NCBI GenBank assembly: GCA_944320725.1
Contig: CALUIM010000006.1
Coordinates: forward strand, 1-64,000
Length of the DNA stretch: 64,000 bases
Direction of reading: 5' to 3'
Source of the DNA: an uncultured Coriobacteriaceae bacterium
GTDB lineage: Bacteria > Actinomycetota > Coriobacteriia > Coriobacteriales > Coriobacteriaceae
Shown: piece after piece, positions 14,511 through 23,391 of the stretch
How the letters are laid out: the number at the start of each line of letters is the position of its first letter
Numbering within the stretch: the first letter of the stretch is position 1
Program-made: the position numbers and the translations under genes
Notes under the pieces: model-generated
What the model was told of the DNA's origin: nothing
Databases searched by the model: none
What the model saw: the letters and a program-made list of their open reading frames with translations, nothing else

Positions 14511-16875
14511 CACCTGCCATCGGAGCATCGAACCTCAGCGCTACGAGCGCGATATCGTCTTCAAGCGCAGAATCCGTGAAATCATCGAGCTCGCCGAGGA
14601 CACGTTGGCAGAGCCCGTGGACATCCATGCCAGCGGTGGTGAGCAACACGTCGCGCAGGCGCCGTTCGCCAAAGAACTCCCCGTCGCGACTACGTGCCTC
14701 GATGGCTCCATCGGTATACATAAACAGCACGTCACCAGCGGTAAAGCGGAAGTTTCCGCCCTCGAAGCGCATGCTCTCGAACGCGCCCACCACACCCGAC
14801 TGTGTACTGAGCGACTCGATCTCAAAGCCCGCATGCCCGCCGTCATCTGCAGCAGGCGCACGGTGCACGAGCAACGATGGCGGATGTCCCGCCGAGCAAT
14901 ACGCGGCCTCGCCGCTTTTGAGGTCGATCTTTGCCACGAACATGGTGGCGAACGTCTCCACGCGCGAAAAGCTCATCAGCATGCTGTTGAGCGAGCGCAC
15001 CATGTGGACCGGGCTCGCGCCCTCCCAGGCATACGCCGTCAGCGCCGTTTTCACGAGCGCCGACATCGAGGCGGCCTCGATACCCTTGCCAGAGACGTCG
15101 CCCAAGATCATGACCGCCTGATCGTCCGGCAGCCGCATCAGCGTGTAGAAATCCCCGCCCACAAGCGCCTGGCGAGTCGCCGAGGAATACAGTGCGTCTG
15201 AGGTGATGCCGGGAACCTGCTCGAGCGAGCTGCGCATGCCAATTTGCAACGTCTGGGCTATGCGGCGGTCCTCGGTGTTGCGCTGGGCGCTCCGCGAGAC
15301 CAGCTCGAAATCATGCGCAAGGCGCACCAGATAGTCATACTCGATATCGTCGATGGGCTCTTGCGTGCCATCGCGCAGCAGCAACAGCTTCTGGGGCGGG
15401 CCCGCAACAGCCGGGTCCGCGGGCACAATCGCGCCGTCTGCGGCGGCCGCGGCCTTCTTATCTTCTTCGGTCGAGAGGTCGAAATACACTCCCTGGTTGG
15501 GCAACCCATGGGCGAGCAGCCACTCGCCAGCGCGCGAGAGCTGCTCGACGCGCGTGATTCGTATGAACCGCAGGCTGTCCTCCGCCATCCTGCCGACATC
15601 GGATTGCTGGGCGAAAAAATCCTCCATCGCCGGGTTGAGGCGCGCCGCCGGCGCAGTGGCCGAGAAGAACAACTGCTCAACGTCGCCGGGCAAGGGGACC
15701 TGGCTGCCGCCCTCGAAATCGACCACATAGCATCCCAGCTCGCGATCGTATGCCACCGGGCACAAATGGCACCGCAGCACGCGACGCACCTCCTGCGCAA
15801 GCTCTGCCCACGCGGTGTTGCGGTCGTCGCCGAGTGTGTACAGCGTATCGCGCACGTGATTGAGCGAGCGATTGAGCTCCGCGGCGCGGCGCGAGCGAAG
15901 CGTGGACACCAGGCTCACCAGCTCGATCGAAAGATAGTCGCACACCACCTCGATCACATTCACGTCGAAGCGACGCGGCATGGTAGGACGCTTCCATCCC
16001 ACCTCGATCACACCGAGCACCTGCGTGCCAAAGAACACCGGAACGGCGATGAGCGTCTTGAAGGGCGGCATCTCGTGCGCGCGCACCGAACGGGCGCGAC
16101 GGCGATCCATATCATAGAACTTGCCCGATGCCGAGCCGGCGTCTTCCCCCGGCATCGTCACCGAGAGGCGGCACGGCCTGGCTTCGCGCAGCACATAGGT
16201 AGGAACGCCCGCGCCGAGCGGAATGAACTCGGGCACGTAGTCGTGCAGCAGGCTCTCGGAGACGCCGCGAAGCTTGAAGCCGCCGTTCTCCGAAAAGTAA
16301 ATCGTGCTGCCGCCGGCATCGAGCGCGTCCACCAGCTTGTTGAGCACGGAGTTGAGAAGCTCGGGAAGGTCTTTGGCGCCCACGGTTGCCATGATGACCG
16401 AGAGCGTGCCCGAAAGGCGCTTATTCGCCGCCTGAAGCTCCGAGAGCACGCGTCGCATCTGACGGTCATGGGCATATTGCTCTTCAAGGCTCCGAATGAC
16501 CACGAGCACGCGCCCGCGGGCATGCAGGCGCTTGAGAATACCGCGCAGCAGCTCGTCGCGATGGGACGTGAGCGAGATGGCCCGTGCCTCAACGGGAACA
16601 AACGAGCCATCGGAAAGCTTGAGCATGAGCGACGATGCGGAACCGTCGAGCGGAAACGGAAGCTCGTGATCGAGCGCCCGCTCGAACGCGGCGCTGAAGA
16701 GCACATCCTTGATATCAGTTCCCACGATTGCACGACGCTCGCGCCCCATGAGCTCGCACAGGCGATGATTCACATGCCCTATGGTGCCGTCGAGCCCGCA
16801 GATTGCCACGGCATCGCTCGTAAGCTCAACGAGGCGTGAGACATCGGTCAGCTCCTCGCGGCTTGCAGCTTCCAT
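14497..16875 (-). CDS. PAS-GAF-PP2C (SpoIIE/RsbU-type) serine phosphatase
   Basis: A 792-residue signalling phosphatase. A PAS domain lies at about 1-125 (SDAVAICGLDGTIGHVNHRL), a GAF domain at about 160-325, a linker with a CHLC motif (369-372) at about 350-530, and a PP2C domain at about 545-785. The metal-binding motifs are complete: LVGGDFY (571-577), GDVSGKG (592-598), SAGHPP (661-666), YTDGAIEA (720-727) and EDDIAL (772-777). No membrane segments are seen, so it is probably cytoplasmic. The ATG at 16875 has GGGGAGG before it. It overlaps the STAS-kinase gene, its likely substrate. The PAS and GAF ligands are unknown. Confidence 0.92.
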   Translation of the reverse strand: MEAASREELTDVSRLVELTSDAVAICGLDGTIGHVNHRLCELMGRERRAIVGTDIKDVLFSAAFERALDHELPFPLDGSASSLMLKLSDGSFVPVEARAISLTSHRDELLRGILKRLHARGRVLVVIRSLEEQYAHDRQMRRVLSELQAANKRLSGTLSVIMATVGAKDLPELLNSVLNKLVDALDAGGSTIYFSENGGFKLRGVSESLLHDYVPEFIPLGAGVPTYVLREARPCRLSVTMPGEDAGSASGKFYDMDRRRARSVRAHEMPPFKTLIAVPVFFGTQVLGVIEVGWKRPTMPRRFDVNVIEVVCDYLSIELVSLVSTLRSRRAAELNRSLNHVRDTLYTLGDDRNTAWAELAQEVRRVLRCHLCPVAYDRELGCYVVDFEGGSQVPLPGDVEQLFFSATAPAARLNPAMEDFFAQQSDVGRMAEDSLRFIRITRVEQLSRAGEWLLAHGLPNQGVYFDLSTEEDKKAAAAADGAIVPADPAVAGPPQKLLLLRDGTQEPIDDIEYDYLVRLAHDFELVSRSAQRNTEDRRIAQTLQIGMRSSLEQVPGITSDALYSSATRQALVGGDFYTLMRLPDDQAVMILGDVSGKGIEAASMSALVKTALTAYAWEGASPVHMVRSLNSMLMSFSRVETFATMFVAKIDLKSGEAAYCSAGHPPSLLVHRAPAADDGGHAGFEIESLSTQSGVVGAFESMRFEGGNFRFTAGDVLFMYTDGAIEARSRDGEFFGERRLRDVLLTTAGMDVHGLCQRVLGELDDFTDSALEDDIALVALRFDAPMAGDERA

Positions 16876-16935
16876 GGCCTCCCCTTTGCATCCAACCAAT
16901 CCGACACGTTGTTCCGTATACCCCATATCGGCATG

Positions 16936-16956
16936 AAAAAAGCCTCCGAAGAGGCT
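16936..16956 (-). terminator. intrinsic terminator after tRNA-Leu
   Basis: On the minus strand AGCCTC and GAGGCT pair around a four-base loop followed by a run of five or more T. It separates tRNA-Leu from the phosphatase gene. Confidence 0.85.
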
Positions 16957-16968
16957 TCTAGGATGCGA

Positions 16969-17058
16969 TGGTGTCGGAGGCGGGACTTGAACCCGCATGT
17001 CCGTGGTTAGGACACTAGCACCTCAAGCTAGCGCGTCTGCCAATTCCGCCACTCCGAC
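16969..17058 (-). tRNA. tRNA-Leu (anticodon GAG)
   Basis: A 90-base class II tRNA: GTCGGAG/CTCCGAC acceptor, TGGCGGAATTGGCAGACGC D-arm, anticodon loop CTTGAGG giving GAG, a long variable arm, GTTCAAG T-loop and encoded CCA. It decodes CUC and CUU. Confidence 0.96.
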
Positions 17059-17074
17059 AAAAGCAGCAAGAAAG

Positions 17075-17103
17075 ATAATACCCAAGACCCTACCCAAGCG
17101 CAA
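17075..17103 (-). promoter_or_regulatory. promoter of tRNA-Leu
   Basis: On the minus strand TTGCGC (17098-17103) and TATTAT (17075-17080) are separated by 17 bases, ending 16 bases before the mature tRNA. Confidence 0.75.
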
Positions 17104-17159
17104 GAAGAAATTTGAGAAAGTTTCGCTCGCGCGCCCGCCCCTTCGACGGCAGCGGCCCC

Positions 17160-18833
17160 TTACGCGCCCTCTTCGACCAGCGCACCATCCTCTACCTGCG
17201 CGGCGCCGCTGGGATCGACCACCAAGTGCTCGATACGGTCTGACCCCACAACCGCGCGCTGCGCATAGGTGAGCGGAATAACGGGGAGCTCACGTGCCAC
17301 CATATCGTCGGCTTCTTGCAGCATCGCCATGCGATCTGCCACGTTCACTGTAGCGCGCGCCTGCTCGAACAGCGCATCGACCTCGGCACTCAAAAAACCG
17401 CTGTAATTGGTACTCCCCACACACGAGGTCGAGAAGAGCGGGAAGAGCACGCTGTCCATGACGGGTGCATCGGCGATCACATCGACGCGCGCGAGCTGGA
17501 ACGCACCTTGCGCCAGATGCTCATGCAGCTCGTCGAAATCGAGCTCCTCAAGCTCAACCTCCAGCCCGAGAGCGGCGCAGGCCTGCACAACAAACTCAAG
17601 CGCTTTCTCGTGGCCACCGTTGGAATAGTACGAGAAGGTGACGGTGGGCCTGTCCTCCTCGTCCGGGTACAGCACGCCCACCAAATCTGCGGCGCGCTGC
17701 GGATCGAAGGCGGTATCGGCCCATGCACCCGCACGATATCCACGAACATGCGGCGGCACGATGTCGCCTGCCGGCAGCGCAAGGTCGCGATACACCGTAC
17801 GGCACAGCGCGTCTCGATCGATCGCTAAGCTGAGTGCGCGGCGAACATCCGCATTGTCAAACGGGGGCTGCACGCAATTGCACACGAGATAGCTGCACGT
17901 GAGCTGCGTGTCCACGAGCAGGCGGCCATCCTCGCCCATCGTCAGACCGTCCTCGGCAACACCCAGGCGCTGGGCATGCTCGAGCTCGTCGACGGGACAC
18001 GCACACAAATCCACCGAGCCCGACAGGAAATCGGCATACGCCTCGGTGAGGTCGTCATACGCCAAAAACCGCACGCGCGAAATAGCGGGCTCGCCGGCCC
18101 AATACCCCTCATAGGCCGCAAGCGAGAGCACCGAGCGCTTGGGCGACCACGCACCATCGGGGGCATATGCACCGTTGCCCTGGGGAAACGCGTCGAACGC
18201 CTCGGGATCGTCATCGGCTGCATGCGGTACGGGTGCAAGTGCCGGATGCGCCAGCACATACGCAAAGTCGGCATACGGACGGGAAAGGTTCACCACGAGC
18301 GTCCGGTCGTCGGGACACGACACGCCTGCAAGCGATGAGGTGGCCCCGGAACGAATCTCATCGAAGCCCTCGATAAGGGCCAGCCGATACGCATGCGGAG
18401 CAGTGCCGTGCACGGTTGACGACGCGCTTTTGGGATTGAGCATGCGCTCCCATGCGCGCCTGAAATCTATAGCGCGCACCGCCGTCCCATCATGAAACGT
18501 TGCCGCACGCAAATGGAAGGTGAGCTGGCGCGCGTCGTCAGACATCTCGAAGCTCTCCGCAGCGCGGCACACAAGGGTATCGTTGACAAAGTCGTAGCTG
18601 CACAGCGGCTCAAAGAGCTGCGAGACCACCGCGAGCTCGGACGCCTCGCGTGCATACGCGGGATCGAGATGCACCGGACGGCCCATTGCCACACGAAGCA
18701 TGCCCTCGATATTCTCCCCCGCACTCGTGCCCTGCGATCCGCTCGAGCAACCTCCAAGCACCGCGGCAGAGCACAACGCGAGCATGCCGCTCAAAAGGCC
18801 CCTTCGGCTGAGATATGCATCTGAACGCGCCAT
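17160..18833 (-). CDS. peptide/nickel-type ABC transporter substrate-binding lipoprotein (family 5)
   Basis: A 557-residue extracytoplasmic binding protein. The N-terminus has SRRGLLSG, a hydrophobic run and the lipobox LGGC, so it is a Tat- or Sec-exported lipoprotein. GRPVHLDPAYA and HDGTAVRAIDFRRAWERML are typical of the oligopeptide-binding family. The ATG at 18833 gives a normal signal peptide; an ATG at 18872 would extend it by 13 residues. It lies downstream of the oppABCDF block, beyond a strong terminator, and may be a second receptor for the same permease. The ligand is unknown. Confidence 0.85.
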   Translation of the reverse strand: MARSDAYLSRRGLLSGMLALCSAAVLGGCSSGSQGTSAGENIEGMLRVAMGRPVHLDPAYAREASELAVVSQLFEPLCSYDFVNDTLVCRAAESFEMSDDARQLTFHLRAATFHDGTAVRAIDFRRAWERMLNPKSASSTVHGTAPHAYRLALIEGFDEIRSGATSSLAGVSCPDDRTLVVNLSRPYADFAYVLAHPALAPVPHAADDDPEAFDAFPQGNGAYAPDGAWSPKRSVLSLAAYEGYWAGEPAISRVRFLAYDDLTEAYADFLSGSVDLCACPVDELEHAQRLGVAEDGLTMGEDGRLLVDTQLTCSYLVCNCVQPPFDNADVRRALSLAIDRDALCRTVYRDLALPAGDIVPPHVRGYRAGAWADTAFDPQRAADLVGVLYPDEEDRPTVTFSYYSNGGHEKALEFVVQACAALGLEVELEELDFDELHEHLAQGAFQLARVDVIADAPVMDSVLFPLFSTSCVGSTNYSGFLSAEVDALFEQARATVNVADRMAMLQEADDMVARELPVIPLTYAQRAVVGSDRIEHLVVDPSGAAQVEDGALVEEGA

Positions 18834-18953
18834 TGCCACGAGAAACCTCCGGAAGTGCTCTGTGATCCTCATCTGCTCTCAAGGGTACCCCAACCGTACG
18901 CCAACGGCATAGACCGAATCCGCATGGACCTGCATCATCGCCGAGAACGCAAA

Positions 18954-19049
18954 AGCGGCCTGGATACTCCGACGGGCGTTTCCCGCAGGGTCCTCACGGC
19001 ATCGCCGTGAGGACCCGAGGACCACGCCCAAAGGAGCATCCAGGCCGCT
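18954..19049 (-). terminator. large nested-palindrome terminator after oppF
   Basis: Outer arms AGCGGCCTGGAT (18954-18965) and ATCCAGGCCGCT (19038-19049) are perfect, with a GGGCGT/ACGCCC pair inside. The core is a 13-base perfect stem GGGTCCTCACGGC/GCCGTGAGGACCC (18988-19016) with a three-base loop. On the minus strand the structure is followed by TTTT. It ends the opp operon and is unusually long at 96 bases. Confidence 0.8.
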
Positions 19050-19068
19050 CACAAAGCTTGACACATCA

Positions 19069-20088
19069 TTACAGGTCGATATGCGACTCCTTGATGGGGA
19101 ACGGTGCCGCATAATGGCATGCGCAGAAATGACCTGGCTCGATCTCGCGGAACTCAGGCTGCTCCTGGGAGCAACGCTCCTGCGCGATCGGGCAGCGCGT
19201 ATGGAAGCGGCATCCACTCGGCGGATCAAGCGGCGACGGCGGATCGCCCGCCAGGATGATGCGGCTCCTGCTCTTCTGCACATCCGGATCAGGGATGGGC
19301 GCGGCCGAGAGCAGCGACTGCGTATACGGGTGGTTCGGCTCGGCGTAGAGGCTCTTCCAGTCGGAGAGTTCGACGATCTTGCCGAGATACATCACCGCAA
19401 CGCGATCGGAGATATGCTGCACGACGGACAGGTCGTGCGCAATGAACAGATACGCCGTGCCAAACTGCTTCTGCAGGTCCTTCAAGAGGTTCAGCACCTG
19501 TGCCTGGATGGACACGTCGAGTGCCGACACCGGCTCGTCGCAGATGATGAGCTTGGGGTGCAAGGCGAAGGCGCGCGCGATGCCGATACGCTGACGCTGA
19601 CCGCCAGAGAACTCATGCGGATAGCGGTTGATGTGCTCGGGATTGAGACCCACAACATCGAGCAGCTCGCGCACGTACTTGTTGCGCTCGGACGCGCTGC
19701 GACCGTCACCATGGATCTGCAGCGGCTCGGAGACGATCTCGCCGATGGTCATACGCGGGTTCAGCGATGCATACGGATCCTGGAAGATGAACTGCATCTG
19801 GCGACGAAGGTCCTTGAGTTCCTTCTTGTTCATCTTCGCCACATCGCGGCCCTCGAAGAAGACCTTACCCTCGGTGGGATGCGTGAGACGCATGATGGTG
19901 CGACCAGTGGTGGATTTACCGCAGCCGGACTCGCCTACAAGACCCAAGGTCTCGCCAGCGTTAATCTCGAAGCTCACGTCGTTTACGGCGGAGACCTTCT
20001 TGGCAAAGCGGCTCATGAAGACGCCGGACTCGGCAGGAAACTCCTTAGAGAGATGCTCGACCTTAAGCAAGGGGGTGTTCTCAGCCAT
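19069..20088 (-). CDS. oppF: oligopeptide ABC transporter ATP-binding protein OppF
   Basis: A 339-residue ATPase of a peptide importer. Walker A is [13 protein letters not shown], the signature [14 protein letters not shown], and Walker [12 protein letters not shown]. The C-terminal oligopeptide-transporter extension contains the cysteine pattern [16 protein letters not shown]...CACHY, which in some Dpp/Opp ATPases binds an iron-sulfur cluster. The ATG at 20088 directly abuts the oppD stop. It is the last gene of oppABCDF, energising uptake of peptides delivered by OppA. Confidence 0.95.
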   Translation of the reverse strand: MAENTPLLKVEHLSKEFPAESGVFMSRFAKKVSAVNDVSFEINAGETLGLVGESGCGKSTTGRTIMRLTHPTEGKVFFEGRDVAKMNKKELKDLRRQMQFIFQDPYASLNPRMTIGEIVSEPLQIHGDGRSASERNKYVRELLDVVGLNPEHINRYPHEFSGGQRQRIGIARAFALHPKLIICDEPVSALDVSIQAQVLNLLKDLQKQFGTAYLFIAHDLSVVQHISDRVAVMYLGKIVELSDWKSLYAEPNHPYTQSLLSAAPIPDPDVQKSRSRIILAGDPPSPLDPPSGCRFHTRCPIAQERCSQEQPEFREIEPGHFCACHYAAPFPIKESHIDL

Positions 20089-21207
20089 TTATGCCTCCTT
20101 CTTCTCAGTCGAGGCGGCGGCGCGGCGATCGTCGAGATCGGCGCGCGTACGGGAATTCTCGGGCGCGAACTTGAGGAAGTTCGGATCGTCCGCGAAATGG
20201 CAGGCAGAGTAATGGCCCGTCTCGGTGGTGATGTGCTCGGGCGCCTGCTCGTGGCAGATATCGACCGCATACGGGCAGCGCGGGGCAAACGGGCAGCCAG
20301 AAGGCAGGTTCACAAGCGACGGCGGATTGCCCGCAATCGGAGTGAGCTCCTTCTTCTCGGTCTGGCCATGATCGGGGATCGAGCGGATGAGACCCCAGGT
20401 ATACGGGTGACGGGAATCGTAGAAGATTTCCTCAGCCGTACCGAACTCCACAGGGCGGCCGGCATACATGACCATAATCTTGTCGGCCATATCGGCCACG
20501 ACACCCAGGTCGTGGGTGATCATGATGATGGCGTTGCCGTTATCCTCCTGCATCTTCTGCATGAGCTCGATAATCTGCGCCTGAATAGTCACGTCGAGCG
20601 CCGTGGTGGGCTCGTCGGCGATCAGGATGTCAGGGTCGCACGCGAGCGCCATGGCAATCATGACGCGCTGGCGCATACCGCCGGAGAACTGATGCGGATA
20701 CTCGTTCACGCGCTTCTCAGGCTCGGGGATACCCACAAGATCGAGCAGCTCAACAGCACGCTCCAGCGCCTGCTTCTTGGAGTACCCACGGTGCAGACGC
20801 AGGCCCTCGCCCACCTGGCGACCGATCTTGTAGACCGGGTTCAGGCTCGTCATGGGGTCCTGGAAGATCATCGCGATGTCGTTGCCGCGGATATGCTGCA
20901 TATCCTCTTCCGACATCTCGAGGATGGAATGACCGCGATAGCGGATGTCGCCACCCTCGATCTTGCCCGGAGGCATCTCGATGAGGCCCATGATCGTCAT
21001 GTGCGTGACCGACTTACCCGAGCCGGACTCGCCCACCACGCCGAGCGTCTCACCGCGGTCGAGCGTATACGACACGCCATCGACCGCATGAACCACGCCG
21101 TCTTGCGTATGGAAATACATCTTGAGGTTATCGACCTCGAGCAGATGTTGCCCCTCGGGCACTGGCTGCTCCTTGAGGTCTACGTAATGTGAATCGCGCT
21201 TAGCCAT
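20089..21207 (-). CDS. oppD: oligopeptide ABC transporter ATP-binding protein OppD
   Basis: A 372-residue ATPase, partner of OppF. It has [13 protein letters not shown] (Walker A), [14 protein letters not shown] (signature), [12 protein letters not shown] (Walker B) and the C-terminal cysteine module [16 protein letters not shown]...CHF. The N-terminus has a 25-residue polar extension before the first strand. The start overlaps the oppC stop by one base (TAATG), so translation is coupled. Confidence 0.95.
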   Translation of the reverse strand: MAKRDSHYVDLKEQPVPEGQHLLEVDNLKMYFHTQDGVVHAVDGVSYTLDRGETLGVVGESGSGKSVTHMTIMGLIEMPPGKIEGGDIRYRGHSILEMSEEDMQHIRGNDIAMIFQDPMTSLNPVYKIGRQVGEGLRLHRGYSKKQALERAVELLDLVGIPEPEKRVNEYPHQFSGGMRQRVMIAMALACDPDILIADEPTTALDVTIQAQIIELMQKMQEDNGNAIIMITHDLGVVADMADKIMVMYAGRPVEFGTAEEIFYDSRHPYTWGLIRSIPDHGQTEKKELTPIAGNPPSLVNLPSGCPFAPRCPYAVDICHEQAPEHITTETGHYSACHFADDPNFLKFAPENSRTRADLDDRRAAASTEKKEA

Positions 21208-22160
21208 TATGCATCCTTCATCTTCACGTCGAGAGCGTCGCGCAGGCCGTCACCGAGCAGCGTGAACGCAAGCACGGTGGAAAGGATCGCGAGACCCGGC
21301 AGGATCATGAGCCACGGCTCGGTCTGCAGGAACTGCTGGCCGGCCTGGATGAGCGTACCCCAGCTGGGATCCGGCGGAACAACGCCCATACCGAGGAACG
21401 ACAGCGCGCTCTCGGTGAGGATGGCGCCGCCGATGTTCATCGTGGCGTAGACCACAATCGAGGCAACCGAGTTGGGGAAGATATGGCGCGCGATGATGCG
21501 CACGTCGGAAGCGCCCATGGCACGGGCGGCATCAACGTAGTCGTTCTCTTTGACCGAAAGGATCGCCGAGCGGAACACGCGCGCAATCGACGGCCAGCCC
21601 AAGATACCGATGGCGATGAACACGTTCTGGATGCCGTTGCCGATGACCGCGATCATGGCGACGACGAACAGCGTGTATGGGAACGCCAAGAAGATGTCGG
21701 CGAGACGCATGATGATGGTGTCCCATATGCCGCCGTAGTAGGCAGCGATGGCGCCCATCACCAGACCGATGGCAGTCGAGATGCCCGTGGCAACAAGGCC
21801 AACGGTGAGCGAGATGCGCGCGCCATAGATAACGCGGGAAAGCACGTCGCGGCCGAGCGAGTCGGTGCCGAAGGGATGCTCGAGCGACGGCGGAAGGCGA
21901 CTCTCGGCAGCCATGTTGGCAGCGGTGGCGTTCGGATCGCCGAGTGTCTGGGGCACCCAGAGATCGGCAGAAAGCGCAATCAGGACGATGAAGAGGATCC
22001 AGATCGCAGCGATGATGGCGAGCTTGTTCTTCTTCAAGCGGCCCCACGCGTCGCCCCACAGCGTGCGCGACGCCTCGCTCGAGGAATCGGCGCCACCGTG
22101 GGCGGCTGCAATGGAATCGGCATACGCCTGCATATCGGGGCGTTGGTTAGGATAAATCAC
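21207..22160 (-). CDS. oppC: oligopeptide ABC transporter permease OppC
   Basis: A 317-residue inner-membrane permease with the N-terminal helix KNKLAIIAAIWILFIVLIAL, the large loop typical of OppC (PFGTDSLGRDVLSRVIYG) and the EAA coupling motif around DAARAMGASDVRIIARHIFPN. The start is a GTG at 22160 supported by GGAGGGGAG at 22166-22174; starts further upstream would overlap oppB. It pairs with OppB to form the channel. Confidence 0.94.
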   Translation of the reverse strand: MIYPNQRPDMQAYADSIAAAHGGADSSSEASRTLWGDAWGRLKKNKLAIIAAIWILFIVLIALSADLWVPQTLGDPNATAANMAAESRLPPSLEHPFGTDSLGRDVLSRVIYGARISLTVGLVATGISTAIGLVMGAIAAYYGGIWDTIIMRLADIFLAFPYTLFVVAMIAVIGNGIQNVFIAIGILGWPSIARVFRSAILSVKENDYVDAARAMGASDVRIIARHIFPNSVASIVVYATMNIGGAILTESALSFLGMGVVPPDPSWGTLIQAGQQFLQTEPWLMILPGLAILSTVLAFTLLGDGLRDALDVKMKDA

Positions 22161-22173
22161 GTTCGCTCCCCTC

Positions 22174-23211
22174 CTAGCCCTCGTTCTTGGAGCTACCAAG
22201 ACGGATGCGGGGATCCAGGAAGGCGTAGCTCACGTCTACGATCAAGTTGATGACCATGACCACGAACACGATAACCGTGACCGAGCCCATTACGATGGGC
22301 CAGTCGCGCTGGGTGATGGCAACATAGGTCTCACGACCAATGCCGGGCCACGAGAACACGGTCTCGGTAAGAATGGCGCCGGCGAGCATCGCGCCAAAAT
22401 CCATGCCCACATACGTGACAACAGGGATGAGCGCGTTCTTGAGCGCGTGCTTGCGAATGATCGCGCCCTTCGAAAGGCCCTTGGCCTTGGCGGTGCGGAT
22501 GTAGTCCTGATTCATAACATCCAGCAACTGCGAGCGCATGATGCGCGCCGTGTAGGCCGTGGAGACCGCCGCGAGCGTAAGAGCCGGCATAATGTAGTAC
22601 ATGTACTCCGGGTAACGCGCGATGGGACCGGCAACACCCGAGATGGGCAGCGCGATGGCGCCGCCGGTGATATTGGGCAGCCAGATACCAAAGATGAGCT
22701 GCAACAACATACCGAACCAGAAGGCAGGCATGGCCACGAGCAGCGACGTGACCAACGTGACCAGGATATCCCAGAACGAATACCGCTTGATCGCCGAGAT
22801 GATGCCGGCGCCAATACCTACGATTGCCTCGATGACAATCGCGACGAGCGCCAGCTGCACCGTATAGGGATACTTCTGCAGAATGATGCTCGAAACCTCG
22901 GTACCGCGCTGGTAGGACGTGCCCAAATCACCCTGGAGAAGATCGGTGAGATAGACCACGTAACGCTTCCACATGGGCGTCTCGATGGTCTCACCGTTCT
23001 CGTCGAAGATGATTTCACCGTTCTCATCCACTTCGATCAAACCATGCTGCGCACGGATATTGCGCTCGGTGACCGGGTCGAGCTTCCTTTCGCCGGCGAT
23101 CAGCTTGATGGGATCGCCCGGAACCACGTTCTGCATGATGAACAGAATCAACGTGACGCCGAGGAAGACAGGGATGAATTGTAGGATTCGCTTTGCGATG
23201 TATTTAATCAC
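22174..23211 (-). CDS. oppB: oligopeptide ABC transporter permease OppB
   Basis: A 345-residue permease with six helices. It has the standard N-terminus (YIAKRILQFIPVFLGVTLILF), the DPI segment and an EAA loop DYIRTAKAKGLSKGAIIRKHAL. Residues about 60-83 form an acidic extracytoplasmic insert (VDENGEIIFDENGETIE) containing a short internal repeat not found in all OppB. The 180-base gap to oppA holds a strong hairpin that may reduce permease expression relative to the binding protein. Confidence 0.94.
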   Translation of the reverse strand: MIKYIAKRILQFIPVFLGVTLILFIMQNVVPGDPIKLIAGERKLDPVTERNIRAQHGLIEVDENGEIIFDENGETIETPMWKRYVVYLTDLLQGDLGTSYQRGTEVSSIILQKYPYTVQLALVAIVIEAIVGIGAGIISAIKRYSFWDILVTLVTSLLVAMPAFWFGMLLQLIFGIWLPNITGGAIALPISGVAGPIARYPEYMYYIMPALTLAAVSTAYTARIMRSQLLDVMNQDYIRTAKAKGLSKGAIIRKHALKNALIPVVTYVGMDFGAMLAGAILTETVFSWPGIGRETYVAITQRDWPIVMGSVTVIVFVVMVINLIVDVSYAFLDPRIRLGSSKNEG

Positions 23212-23325
23212 AGCGATACCCTCCCTTATCCGACGGATACAACGCGACGCAAAGCGCCGTAATGTATGAGTATAACGAAAAAACGCAACGGTACCGAATA
23301 TTTAGTAATTCGCAACACATAAAGA

Positions 23326-23355
23326 GACGGGGTGCCGATTGCTCGGCACCCCGTC
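23326..23355 (-). terminator. intercistronic hairpin between oppA and oppB
   Basis: Perfect 13-base arms GACGGGGTGCCGA and TCGGCACCCCGTC with a four-base loop. On the minus strand it is followed by TCTTTATG, a weak U-tract. It probably acts as a partial terminator or mRNA stabiliser that leaves oppA in excess. Confidence 0.65.
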
Positions 23356-23391
23356 GAAGCAACGAGTTGCGCGCTCGCCTACCTAGCTTCC

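Noticed and set aside
19081-21192. 703-residue plus-strand open frame opposite oppF and oppD
   Set aside because: It is a GC-codon shadow of two clear ABC ATPase genes on the other strand.
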